This document shows positions 7,632-15,574 of a stretch of DNA of 15,973 nucleotides, one piece after another. This DNA comes from an uncultured beta proteobacterium. GTDB lineage: Bacteria > Pseudomonadota > Gammaproteobacteria > Burkholderiales > Burkholderiaceae. A model generated the notes under the pieces. It was not told the DNA's origin and ran no database searches. It saw nothing but the letters and a program-made list of their open reading frames with translations. The translations under genes and the position numbers were made by a program. Position 1 is the first letter of the stretch. Each line of letters opens with the position of its first letter. The stretch spans positions 1 to 15,973 of the forward strand of contig CAJAFJ010000294.1 in NCBI GenBank assembly GCA_903938955.1. The letters run 5' to 3'.

Positions 7632-8699
7632 ATGCGTTCTTTCATTGTCTTTGCCGCCGGATTATTCATGGCTGCCACTACCTGTACGGCAGGTACTGCC
7701 CCGGTGAGTTACCGGGATGTTCTCGATGTTCCCGCCCGTCTGTCCCCGCTGGCCTCTCGCGCCATGCTGAATGGCTTGGCGATGGCGGGCACCCGGGTTA
7801 TCTCGGTCGGCCAGCGGGGCCACATTGTTTACTCGGACGATTCCGGCAGCACCTGGCAGCAGGCCAAAGTGCCGGTGAGTTCGGATTTGCTGGCCGTGAG
7901 TTTCCCCAGCCCCACATTGGGCTGGGCGGTCGGCCATGACGGCGTCATTCTCCACACGGTGGATGCGGGTGCAAGCTGGACGCTACAACTCGATGGCCGC
8001 CGCAGCCCCGCGCTTTTGCGCAGCTACTACGGCGCGCCTGAGTTTCTCGGTGCGGATGAGCCAGCGCAGCGCCTGCAGGCAGACATTGTCCGCACGGCAG
8101 ACCAGGGGCCGGAGAATTCTTTGCTCGATGTCTGGTTTGCGGACGAGCGCACTGGCTATGTCGTGGGTAGTTTCAACCTGATCTTTCGCACCGCAGATGC
8201 TGGAAAGACCTGGACACCGCTCTACCACGCCACGGATAACCCAAGCCGTCTGCATCTGTATTCGGTACGAGGCATTGGGGGGGATGTTTATCTGGCTGGC
8301 GAACAAGGCTTGCTGCTCAAGCTCGATGCCGCTGGCAAGCGCTTTAGCGCTTTGAGCACGCCCTACAAGGGCAGCTTTTTCGGCATCACCGGCAATCAGA
8401 CCGCCATCGTCGCCTACGGTCTGCGCGGCAACGCCTACCGCAGCTCCGATGGTGGCCGACAGTGGCTCAAGATAGAAACCCCGTTGCAAGACGGCATCAC
8501 CGCCGCTGCCGTGCTCAAGGACGATGTGCTGGCATTGGTCAGTCAATCCGGGCAACTCTTGCTGGGCAAAAACATGGGCGAGAGTTTCGCCCCCGTCAAG
8601 CTGGAGCGCGCTGCGCCAGCTGCCGCCATCATGGGCATTGGCCCTGATGCGGTGTTGGTCGCCGGACCCCGCGGTATCCAACGCCACCCCCTACGCTAA
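7632..8699 (+). CDS. YCF48-related Asp-box (BNR) beta-propeller protein, exported
   Basis: A 355-residue protein with a Sec signal peptide (residues 1 to about 21). Four Asp-box motifs (S/T-x-D-x-G-x-x-W) are seen: SDDSGSTW 68-75, TVDAGASW 109-116, TADAGKTW 187-194 and SSDGGRQW 271-278. The intervening sheets (GWAVGHDGVILHT, GYVVGSFNLIFRT) match the YCF48/HCF136 'photosynthesis system II assembly factor' propeller family. There is no photosynthesis here. Such proteins occur in many heterotrophs next to RND transporters and DUF1302/DUF1329 genes, where a periplasmic scaffold or adaptor role is a reasonable inference. Cys18 in ATTC is not a good lipobox, so a soluble periplasmic protein is expected. 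It ends 15 bp before the RND gene. Confidence 0.85.
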   Translation: MRSFIVFAAGLFMAATTCTAGTAPVSYRDVLDVPARLSPLASRAMLNGLAMAGTRVISVGQRGHIVYSDDSGSTWQQAKVPVSSDLLAVSFPSPTLGWAVGHDGVILHTVDAGASWTLQLDGRRSPALLRSYYGAPEFLGADEPAQRLQADIVRTADQGPENSLLDVWFADERTGYVVGSFNLIFRTADAGKTWTPLYHATDNPSRLHLYSVRGIGGDVYLAGEQGLLLKLDAAGKRFSALSTPYKGSFFGITGNQTAIVAYGLRGNAYRSSDGGRQWLKIETPLQDGITAAAVLKDDVLALVSQSGQLLLGKNMGESFAPVKLERAAPAAAIMGIGPDAVLVAGPRGIQRHPLR

Positions 8700-8714
8700 T
8701 CAAGGAACTCTGAC

Positions 8715-11147
8715 ATGGTTGCTGTTTCTCACACCGCAGACGCGGGTAGCGCGCCGGTATCGCTATCGGATTTCGACCCCCAATCGGGCACCCGGCTGGA
8801 GCGCCTGATCTTTAACAACCGCATGGTGGTGATCATTGTGTGCGCCATCCTCACGCTGGTACTGGGTGTGGCTGCGTTTGCCAAACTCACGCTGAACGCC
8901 AGCTTTGACAAGATGATTCCACGCAGTCATCCCTACATCCAGAATTACCTGGAAAACCGGGATGGCCTGCGCGGTCTGGGCAATGTGTTGCGCATCGTGG
9001 TGGAAGCCAAACAGGGGGATATTTTTGATGCGCAGTACCAGGATACGCTGCGCAAAATCAATGACGAGGTTTTCCTCACGCCCGGTGTCGATCGTTCGTG
9101 GGTTAAGTCGCTGTGGACGCCTTCGGTGCGCTGGACCGAGGTCACCGAAGAAGGTTTTCAGGGCGGACCCGTGATGCCCGATGGGTATGACGGTTCGCCA
9201 GAAGCCGCTAGCAAGCTCCGGCTCAACATTGCCCGCTCCGGCTCAGTGGGCCGCTATGTGGGAACCGATTTCAAGTCCAGCATGATCGTGGTGCCCCTGC
9301 TGGACAAAGACCCGACCACGGGCAAACCGATCGACTACAGCGCGTTGTCCAAGGTGCTGGAAGAGAAATTGCGTGCCCCTTACGAGGCGGCGGGTGCTGA
9401 GGCCAGGATCAGCGTGCACATCATTGGCTTTGCCAAGCTGGTGGGCGATCTGATTGATGGCCTGGCACAGGTGGTGAGCTACTTTGCCTTTGCGGCGGTG
9501 ATTGCGATTTTGGTCATCTTCTTCTACACCCGCTGTGTGCGCAGCACCAGCCTGGTCATTTTGTGTTCATCGGCCGCTGTCGTGTGGCAACTGGGGCTGG
9601 TAGCGCTGCTGGGGTTTGAGCTGGACCCGTTTTCGATCCTGGTGCCGTTTCTGATCTTTGCCATCGGGGTGTCCCACGGCGCCCAAAAAATGAACGGCAT
9701 CATGCAGGATGTCGGGCACGGCATGCACCGCCTGATCGCGGCCCGCTTTACCTTTAGGCGCCTGTTCCTGGCGGGCATGACGGCGCTGGTGGCCGATGCG
9801 GTTGGCTTTGCCGTGCTGATGGTGATTGACATTGCCGTCATCAAAGACCTGGCCCTGACGGCCAGCATTGGGGTGGCCATTCTGATCTTCACCAACTTGA
9901 TCCTGCTGCCGGTGTTGCTGTCTTACACCGGCGTGAATGAGAAGGCCGCCCAGCGCACTATCCAGTCGGACACGGCGCAAGCCAAGACCGGTTTGGGTGC
10001 GTTCTGGGTCTGGCTTGAGCGCTTTACCGAGCGGCGCTGGGCGACCGCCACGCTGGTGATTGCGGGTGTCATGACGCTGGGTGGTTTTGCCGTCAGCATG
10101 AAACTGGCCATTGGTGACCTGGAACCCGGCGCGCCCGAGTTGCGGGCAGACTCGCGCTACAACCGGGACAACGCCTACATCAATGGGCATTACTCCCTGT
10201 CAAGCGACCAGTTCGCGGTGATGGTCAAAACCGCTGCAGAAGGTTGCCTCAAGTACGACACATTGGTTGAGGCCGACCGTCTGGCCTGGGAGTTGCAGCA
10301 ACTGCCCAGCGTCCAGACCACCGTCTTTTTGGGCAACGCCGTGCGTCAAATCACGGCGGGCTCCTACGAGGGCAACCCCAAATGGCTCACCCTGGCCCGC
10401 AACCAGGATGTGTTGAACTACGGCGCACAACAGGCTTCGGTCAACAACCCCGACCTGTTCAACAACGATTGTTCGCTGATGCCGGTGATTGCCTACCTGA
10501 CCGATCACCGCGCTGAAACGCTGGACCGCGTGGTGGACGTCACCAGTCGTTTTGCGGCCGAGCACAGCACCCCCGAGCGCCAGTTCTTGCTGGCAGCGGG
10601 CAGCGCGGGTATCGAGGCTGCTACCAACATCGTGGTGCGTGAAGCCAATCGCACCATGCTGCTGTACGTCTATGCGGCCGTGATCGCCTTGTGCTTCATT
10701 ACCTTTCGCAATTGGCGCGCCGTGATCGTGGCCGTGGTGCCCTTGATCATGACCTCGATTTTGTGTGAGGCGCTGATGGTGGCGCTGGGCATGGGGGTCA
10801 AGGTGGCGACCTTGCCGGTGATTGCGTTGGGGGTTGGCATTGGCGTGGATTACGCCTTGTATTTGCTGAGTATCCAATTGGCACAGCAACGCGTTGGCGC
10901 TTCGTTGGCGGTGGCTTACAAGCGTTCCATCGAGTTCACCGGCAAGGTGGTGGCACTGGTGGGTATTACGCTGGCGGCGGGAGTGGTGACCTGGATTTTC
11001 TCGCCCATCAAGTTCCAGGCCGACATGGGCATTTTGCTGACCTTCATGTTCATCTGGAACATGGTGGGCGCGCTGATCCTGATTCCGGCCTTGTCCCATT
11101 TCCTCCTCGCAACCCCCAAGCAGGCCGCCGCCATCCGCCTGGGTTGA
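8715..11147 (+). CDS. RND superfamily (MMPL-type) inner-membrane transporter
   Basis: An 810-residue transporter with the duplicated RND layout. The first membrane segment is near residues 37-58, followed by a periplasmic domain to about 250. A helix cluster spans about 252-400, a segment about 441-462 starts the second half, a second periplasmic domain follows, and a final cluster spans about 645-800. In the second half, GVGIGVDYALYLL carries Asp712 where RND/MMPL proteins have a proton-relay acid. The equivalent first-half stretch, FAIGVSHGAQKM, has Ser320-His321 instead. MMPL relatives such as HpnN move hydrophobic lipids by proton motive force; the substrate here is unknown. The ATG follows AAGGA (8702-8706), and the gene is the fourth of the tightly spaced envelope module. 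No periplasmic adaptor (MFP) or TolC gene is nearby, unlike tripartite drug pumps. Confidence 0.9.
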   Translation: MVAVSHTADAGSAPVSLSDFDPQSGTRLERLIFNNRMVVIIVCAILTLVLGVAAFAKLTLNASFDKMIPRSHPYIQNYLENRDGLRGLGNVLRIVVEAKQGDIFDAQYQDTLRKINDEVFLTPGVDRSWVKSLWTPSVRWTEVTEEGFQGGPVMPDGYDGSPEAASKLRLNIARSGSVGRYVGTDFKSSMIVVPLLDKDPTTGKPIDYSALSKVLEEKLRAPYEAAGAEARISVHIIGFAKLVGDLIDGLAQVVSYFAFAAVIAILVIFFYTRCVRSTSLVILCSSAAVVWQLGLVALLGFELDPFSILVPFLIFAIGVSHGAQKMNGIMQDVGHGMHRLIAARFTFRRLFLAGMTALVADAVGFAVLMVIDIAVIKDLALTASIGVAILIFTNLILLPVLLSYTGVNEKAAQRTIQSDTAQAKTGLGAFWVWLERFTERRWATATLVIAGVMTLGGFAVSMKLAIGDLEPGAPELRADSRYNRDNAYINGHYSLSSDQFAVMVKTAAEGCLKYDTLVEADRLAWELQQLPSVQTTVFLGNAVRQITAGSYEGNPKWLTLARNQDVLNYGAQQASVNNPDLFNNDCSLMPVIAYLTDHRAETLDRVVDVTSRFAAEHSTPERQFLLAAGSAGIEAATNIVVREANRTMLLYVYAAVIALCFITFRNWRAVIVAVVPLIMTSILCEALMVALGMGVKVATLPVIALGVGIGVDYALYLLSIQLAQQRVGASLAVAYKRSIEFTGKVVALVGITLAAGVVTWIFSPIKFQADMGILLTFMFIWNMVGALILIPALSHFLLATPKQAAAIRLG

Positions 11148-11172
11148 GCTGAACTTTCAACAAGGAATTTAT

Positions 11173-12198
11173 ATGTACAGCCACTTGCTGGTTCCCATTG
11201 ATGCCACTGATTTATCGACCGTGGTGGTCGGCAAAGCCGTGGAGTTAGCCCGTTCGCTGGGTGCGCGCATCACGTTTTTCCATGCCCAGCTGAATTACAA
11301 CGCCTCGTTTTTTGGCGATGCTGAATTGGTCCGGGTGACCTCGCCGGATGATTTTGCCTACAGTTTCACCGGTCGGGCACGCGAGTTGTTGGCCAAGGCC
11401 GAGTCTGCCGCACGCGCCAAGGGCGTGGCCTGCAGCAGCGTCACCACGGTGTGCAGCAAGGCGCACCAGGCGATCATTGACGCGGCCCAAGAGGCCCAGT
11501 GCGATCTGATCTTCATGGCATCGCATGGCCGCAACAGCCATTTAGGCATGATGCTGGGCTCGCAGACGCTCAAGGTGTTGATGAACTCGGACATCCCCGT
11601 GCTGGTGTCATCCAACAAAAACCCCTCGATACCGGCGCTGACCATCGGCATGATTCGTGACGAGCACCGTTCGCTGGCCGCCGTGCTGCATGGTTGGATG
11701 CATCTGGCTAAAACCAGCCTGGCCGCAGGCGGCGCGCCGATGGACCCCGCACTGCTGCGTGCCATGGTGCATTACATCCAGACCTTTCCGGTGGCCTTGC
11801 ACCATCCCAAAGAAACCGAATACCTGTTCAAAAAATTGCGCCTTCGCAGCAGTGAACTGAATGCCGAGCTGGATGAATTGGATCGCCAGCACGACATTGA
11901 CCACGCGCTGGTGAATGAACTGGGCACCCAGGTTGAAGCCTATTGCCAAGGCAGCCTGAGCCTGGTTGAGCTTGATGCCGCCGTCCAGCGGTACGCCCGG
12001 TTCATCTGGGATCACATGGGCCAGGAAGAAAATGTGATCCTGCCAGCGGCCCAGCGTGTCCTGACCGAGGCCGACTGGAGCGAGTTGCATGCGGCGTTTT
12101 CCAGCAACCAGGACCCCCGTTTCAACAGCGAGGCCGATACCGACTTCAAGCATCTGTTTTCACGGATTGTTAACCTCGTTCCGCCACAGAGTATTTGA
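11173..12198 (+). CDS. Universal stress protein (UspA) domain fused to a hemerythrin-like HHE domain
   Basis: A 341-residue two-domain cytoplasmic protein. Residues 1-147 are a Usp fold: start MYSHLLVPIDATDLS, then ASHGRNSHLGMMLGS (116-130), close to the ATP-binding signature G-2x-G-9x-G-S but with Ala116 for the first Gly, then SDIPVLVS. Residues about 155-300 form a four-helix hemerythrin/HHE domain with likely metal ligands among His165 (RDEHRS), His210/His211 and Glu214 (HHPKETEYLF), His240/His244, and His281 with Glu285/286 (DHMGQEENVILP). HHE domains bind a di-iron centre and can sense or carry O2, NO or redox signals, so the fusion suggests a redox- or oxygen-linked stress sensor (inference). 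The ribosome site is AAGGA (11162-11166). The next gene's ATG directly follows its stop codon. Confidence 0.88.
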   Translation: MYSHLLVPIDATDLSTVVVGKAVELARSLGARITFFHAQLNYNASFFGDAELVRVTSPDDFAYSFTGRARELLAKAESAARAKGVACSSVTTVCSKAHQAIIDAAQEAQCDLIFMASHGRNSHLGMMLGSQTLKVLMNSDIPVLVSSNKNPSIPALTIGMIRDEHRSLAAVLHGWMHLAKTSLAAGGAPMDPALLRAMVHYIQTFPVALHHPKETEYLFKKLRLRSSELNAELDELDRQHDIDHALVNELGTQVEAYCQGSLSLVELDAAVQRYARFIWDHMGQEENVILPAAQRVLTEADWSELHAAFSSNQDPRFNSEADTDFKHLFSRIVNLVPPQSI

Positions 12199-12858
12199 AT
12201 GACACCGACGCTCCGTATTGATGTCTACTTTGATCTGATTTGCCCCTGGTGCCTGATCGGCAAGCGCCATCTGAACCAAGCACTGGCGCAACTGGTTCAG
12301 AGGGTTCCCGGCGTTCAGGTCAACGTGGCATGGCATTCGGTGCAGCTGATCCCTGAGGTGCCGGCCGAGGGACTGGATTTTGCCGAGTTTTACCTGCACC
12401 GTTTAGGCAGTGCCGACGCCGTGCGCGCGCGTCAGGCCCAAGTGCGTGAGGCGGCGCACCGGGCCGGCGCGGTGGTGGACTTCGCGCGCATCCTGCGTTT
12501 TCCCAATACCCGCCAGGCACACCAATTATTTTCGTTTGCCGCCAGCCATCTGGCGCCCCTCGAAACCGAGCAGCTTCTGGAGCGTCTGTTTGAGGCTTAC
12601 TTCAATCTCGGTGAAGACTTAAGTGAGAGGGCGACGCTTAAGGCGATTGCGGCCCAGCATGGCTTGGACACGCCCGAGTTGGACGCGTGGATGGCTTGCG
12701 AGCAATGGCAGCCCGTCAATATTCAAGTGCCAGGTGTGCCATTTTTTGTATTCAATCAATCCAAACAACTTTCTGGCGCACAACCTGTGGAGGTATTGCT
12801 GGCCGCCATGCTGCAGTCCATCGGTAACGCAAGTGAACCATTATCAAGAGCTGCCTGA
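12199..12858 (+). CDS. DsbA family / FrnE-like thiol-disulfide oxidoreductase
   Basis: A 219-residue protein with the thioredoxin-fold active site Cys15-Pro-Trp-Cys18 in VYFDLICPWCLIGKRHL, as in FrnE and the DsbA-like/2-hydroxychromene-2-carboxylate isomerase superfamily. The helical insertion (about 60-150) is followed by the cis-proline region VPGVPFFVFN near residue 180. No signal peptide is present, so it should be cytoplasmic. CPWC with FrnE-like sequence favours a disulfide isomerase/oxidoreductase over the glutathione-dependent isomerases, which usually have Ser at this site. The start codon abuts the preceding stop with no gap and the next gene starts 4 nt after its stop, so it is part of the Usp-HHE/Rieske/TSUP operon. 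Confidence 0.85.
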   Translation: MTPTLRIDVYFDLICPWCLIGKRHLNQALAQLVQRVPGVQVNVAWHSVQLIPEVPAEGLDFAEFYLHRLGSADAVRARQAQVREAAHRAGAVVDFARILRFPNTRQAHQLFSFAASHLAPLETEQLLERLFEAYFNLGEDLSERATLKAIAAQHGLDTPELDAWMACEQWQPVNIQVPGVPFFVFNQSKQLSGAQPVEVLLAAMLQSIGNASEPLSRAA

Positions 12859-12861
12859 CAC

Positions 12862-13218
12862 ATGATCCGTATCCTCGAAATCCCTGCAAGCAGGGTTCCA
12901 GTTCCCGGCGCCCGCACCTATGTGAGCGATCAGGGCGCCAGCATTGTTTTATTCAACGTAGGTGGAAATCTCTACGCGATTGACGACTCTTGTCCACACA
13001 ATGGCGCCTCGTTGTCCGGTGGCAAGCTTGAAGGCTTGATGCTGCAATGTCCCGCCCATGGTCTGAAATTTGATATTGCAACGGGATGCATGCGCAGCGG
13101 TAGCCGTATGCGAGTTCATTGCTATCCCGTGAGTCTGGTTGATGGGACGGCCCTTATCCGGCTGCCCGCCGAGGGCAATGGCGAGGGTCACCTCAACAAT
13201 TCAATCAACGTGCTCTGA
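12862..13218 (+). CDS. Small Rieske [2Fe-2S] ferredoxin-like protein
   Basis: A 118-residue single-domain Rieske protein. The cluster ligands are clear: Cys44-Pro-His46 and Cys63-Pro-Ala-His66, a C-x-H-16-C-x-x-H pattern. It lacks a twin-arginine or membrane segment and resembles the ferredoxin components of dioxygenases and NirD-like proteins, so it is probably a soluble electron carrier. No oxygenase or reductase gene lies beside it, so its partner is not visible. The natural partners by position are the upstream CPWC protein (gap 3 nt) and the downstream TSUP permease (gap 10 nt), pointing to a redox or sulfur-related job (inference). Confidence 0.9.
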   Translation: MIRILEIPASRVPVPGARTYVSDQGASIVLFNVGGNLYAIDDSCPHNGASLSGGKLEGLMLQCPAHGLKFDIATGCMRSGSRMRVHCYPVSLVDGTALIRLPAEGNGEGHLNNSINVL

Positions 13219-13228
13219 GCGCCGAATC

Positions 13229-14035
13229 ATGGATTCCTCGATGCTTGCGATTGGACTGGGCGCGGTCATTGGCTTGGTATTGGCCCTCACGGGCGCCGGA
13301 GCCGGTGTACTCGCCATTCCGCTCCTGGTTTTTGGCCTGCACCTTCCCTTGCAACAAGCGGGCCCCGTGGGTTTGCTGGCCGTTGGCTTGGCTGCCGCTT
13401 TAGGGGCTGTCTTGGGCTTACGCCAGCGCATCGTGCGTTACCGTGCGGCGGCCTTGATCGGGGCCGCAGGCATGCTGGTGGCGCCACTGGGTGTTTTTCT
13501 CGCGCAACGGCTACCGAATCGTCCTTTGTTAGCCGTTTTTGCCACCGTGCTGCTCTACACCGCTTGGCGGCTACTCAGGCCGCCGGCAGCCAATGAACTG
13601 CACCCGGCCGTGGTGCCATGCCAAGTGAACAGCACAGACGAGCGTCTGACCTGGACCCGCCCCTGCGCTCGTGCATTGGCCGGTACGGGGTTCATCGCAG
13701 GATTCCTCAGTGGCTTACTCGGTGTTGGTGGTGGGTTTGTCATTGTCCCGGCCCTGACACGCTACACCGACTTGGAATTCCGAAGTGTGCAGGCCACGTC
13801 ATTGGCGGTCATCGCGCTGGTGTCCATCAGCGGGGTTTCTGCTGCCGCCTGGAGCGGCTCACTCAATTGGCCCGTTGCCGTGCCCTTTGGTAGTGGCGCC
13901 GTTTTGGCCTTATTGGCTGGGCGCCAGATTGCAAAAGGACTCAATCCCCACCGGCTGCAGCAAGCCTTTGCATGGTTCACCTTGCTGATTGCACTGGTGA
14001 TGCTCGCTCGCGCTAGCGGCTTGATATTTGCCTGA
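13229..14035 (+). CDS. TauE/SafE (TSUP) family membrane permease
   Basis: A 268-residue integral inner-membrane protein with about eight hydrophobic segments and the internal duplication typical of TSUP/DUF81 proteins. The first repeat has LTGAGAGVLAIPLL near residues 20-33; the second has GLLGVGGGFVIVPAL near residues 160-175 followed by VQATSLAVI. Family members transport sulfite, sulfoacetate, thiosulfate or other small organic anions; the substrate here is not determined. ATG 13229 (MDSSMLAIGLGAVIG) is chosen over an in-frame start at 13139, which would overlap the Rieske gene by 80 bp and add a non-hydrophobic extension. No strong Shine-Dalgarno precedes it; coupling to the Rieske stop 10 nt upstream is likely. 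Confidence 0.85.
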   Translation: MDSSMLAIGLGAVIGLVLALTGAGAGVLAIPLLVFGLHLPLQQAGPVGLLAVGLAAALGAVLGLRQRIVRYRAAALIGAAGMLVAPLGVFLAQRLPNRPLLAVFATVLLYTAWRLLRPPAANELHPAVVPCQVNSTDERLTWTRPCARALAGTGFIAGFLSGLLGVGGGFVIVPALTRYTDLEFRSVQATSLAVIALVSISGVSAAAWSGSLNWPVAVPFGSGAVLALLAGRQIAKGLNPHRLQQAFAWFTLLIALVMLARASGLIFA

Positions 14036-14144
14036 AAGACGCATCGAAACGCCTGAATTCATCGCTACTCACGCCATGAATAGAAGGAACAGTGCGATCT
14101 TGATGGTGCTGGATCAACGTATCTTCAACTCGAAAGACATCAAT

Positions 14145-15491
14145 ATGACACAACGTGCGCAAGCCCACTATCGACAAAAACTCGGTACCGCCGACCAGGC
14201 CGCCGGTCTGATCAAGTCGGGGGACGTCGTCTTCATGGGTGAATTTGCCCAAAACGTGGAAGCTGTGGACGCGGCCCTGGCGTTGCGCAAGCGTGACCTC
14301 AGGGATGTGGTCCTGATCACCACCACCCGCGCCAAACCCCTGAAGTGCGTCGCAGCCGATCCGGGCAGGGAGTCGTTCATCTGGAACGACTGGCATTTCT
14401 CCGGCCTGGGCCGCAAGTATGGCGAGCAAGGCCTGGCCAGCTACATTCCGCTCTGCTATCACCAGGGCCCGCAGAACGTCATGCAGTACGAGGAGCCGGA
14501 TGTCGTCGTTGTCCAGGTGACGCCGATGGATGCGAATGGTTTCTTCAACTTCTCGACCAGCTGCTCAATAACCCCGGCCTACTGCCGCAAGGCCAAGAAG
14601 ATCGTCGTTGAGGTCAATACGAAGGCGCCCCGGTGTCTGGGCGGCCTCGATGAGTCGATCCACATCTCCCGGGTGGACATGGTGGTCGAAGGCCCCAATA
14701 GCCCTTTGCTGCAACTGCCCGAGGGCCAGACAAGCGAAGTGGACCGGATGATTGCCAGCCATGTCATGGAACTGCTTGAAGACGGCTCGACGATCCAGCT
14801 CGGCATCGGAGCGCTGCCCAACATCGTCGGTTCCATGATTGCGCAGAGCGGCTTGAAGGACCTCGGCGTGCACACCGAGATGCTGGCTGATTCCTATGTC
14901 GATATGTACGAGGCAGGACGCATCACCGGCCAGCGCAAGAGCATCGACCGCGGCAAGATGGTCTACACCTTCGCCATGGGCTCGCAGAAACTCTATGACT
15001 TTCTCGACAACAACCCGGCGGCGGCGATCTTTCCAGCGTCGTACACCAACGATCCCTGCGTCATCGGCCGCAACCCGAAGGTGGTTGCGATCAACAATGC
15101 CATCGAGATCGACCTCTTCACACAGGTCTCCAGCGAGACAGCGGGGCCACGCCAGATTTCGGGGACCGGGGGCCAGCTCGACTTCATTCTCGGGGCCTAC
15201 CGGTCCGAGGGCGGCAAGGGCCTTATCTGCATCAACTCGACTTACAAGAAGAAGGACGGAACGCTTGGCTCACGCATCGTGCCGACGCTGTCGCCCGGCA
15301 CCATCGTCACCTGCCCGCGTTCAATCGTGCACTATGTTGTGACCGAATTCGGCTGCGCGCAGATGAAGGCCAAATCGACCTGGCAACGGGCCGAGGCCTT
15401 GATCAACATCGCGCATCCTGATTTCAAGGATCAGTTGGTCAGGGAAGCTGAGTCCATGGGCATTTGGCGTCGTTCCAACAAGATCCTGTAA
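14145..15491 (+). CDS. Acetyl-CoA hydrolase/transferase family CoA-transferase (4-hydroxybutyrate/butyrate:acetate type)
   Basis: A 448-residue CoA-transferase of the acetyl-CoA hydrolase/transferase family, close in size to 4-hydroxybutyrate and butyryl-CoA:acetate CoA-transferases. Motifs in order are GIGALPN (221-226), GVHTEMLADS (241-250), whose Glu245 is the likely catalytic glutamate, NAIEIDLFTQV (318-328), and the CoA-site glycine loop GTGGQLDF (340-347). It would move CoA between acetate and a short acyl or hydroxyacyl group in the cytoplasm; the exact acyl group is unknown. ATG 14145 is preferred because family members begin with a Y..KL.TADQA-like start, and a GAAAGA site (14132-14137) precedes it. 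In-frame upstream starts (TTG 14028, ATG 14076 and 14103) would add a poor-looking extension. Ile is coded mostly by ATC (24 of 31), unlike the neighbours. Confidence 0.87.
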   Translation: MTQRAQAHYRQKLGTADQAAGLIKSGDVVFMGEFAQNVEAVDAALALRKRDLRDVVLITTTRAKPLKCVAADPGRESFIWNDWHFSGLGRKYGEQGLASYIPLCYHQGPQNVMQYEEPDVVVVQVTPMDANGFFNFSTSCSITPAYCRKAKKIVVEVNTKAPRCLGGLDESIHISRVDMVVEGPNSPLLQLPEGQTSEVDRMIASHVMELLEDGSTIQLGIGALPNIVGSMIAQSGLKDLGVHTEMLADSYVDMYEAGRITGQRKSIDRGKMVYTFAMGSQKLYDFLDNNPAAAIFPASYTNDPCVIGRNPKVVAINNAIEIDLFTQVSSETAGPRQISGTGGQLDFILGAYRSEGGKGLICINSTYKKKDGTLGSRIVPTLSPGTIVTCPRSIVHYVVTEFGCAQMKAKSTWQRAEALINIAHPDFKDQLVREAESMGIWRRSNKIL

Positions 15492-15574
15492 ATCGCAGTG
15501 CGTTGGGGATGGTCAGTCCAGCGCTTCTTTGCGAATTGCATTCATCAATTTATATACAACGAAAGGTTTCCCTC

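Noticed and set aside
7632..7700. Lipoprotein signal on the YCF48-like protein (Cys18)
   Set aside because: The residues before Cys18 are A-T-T, which do not fit a lipobox; a plain Sec signal is more likely.
7632..8699. Photosystem II assembly role suggested by the YCF48 family name
   Set aside because: No photosynthesis gene is present and the neighbours are envelope transport genes; only the propeller fold is supported.
13139..13228. Upstream start for the TSUP permease overlapping the Rieske gene
   Set aside because: The extension is not hydrophobic, is antiphase to a conserved gene, and the family normally begins directly with a membrane segment as from ATG 13229.
14028..14144. Longer N-terminus for the CoA-transferase
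   Set aside because: The extra 39 residues do not resemble the family, and the typical family start appears at 14145 after a GAAAGA site.
15529..15556. Promoter-like TTGCGA - 16 nt - TATATA before hbd
   Set aside because: Transcription would begin at or inside the ribosome site at 15561-15566, leaving a leader too short for its use.
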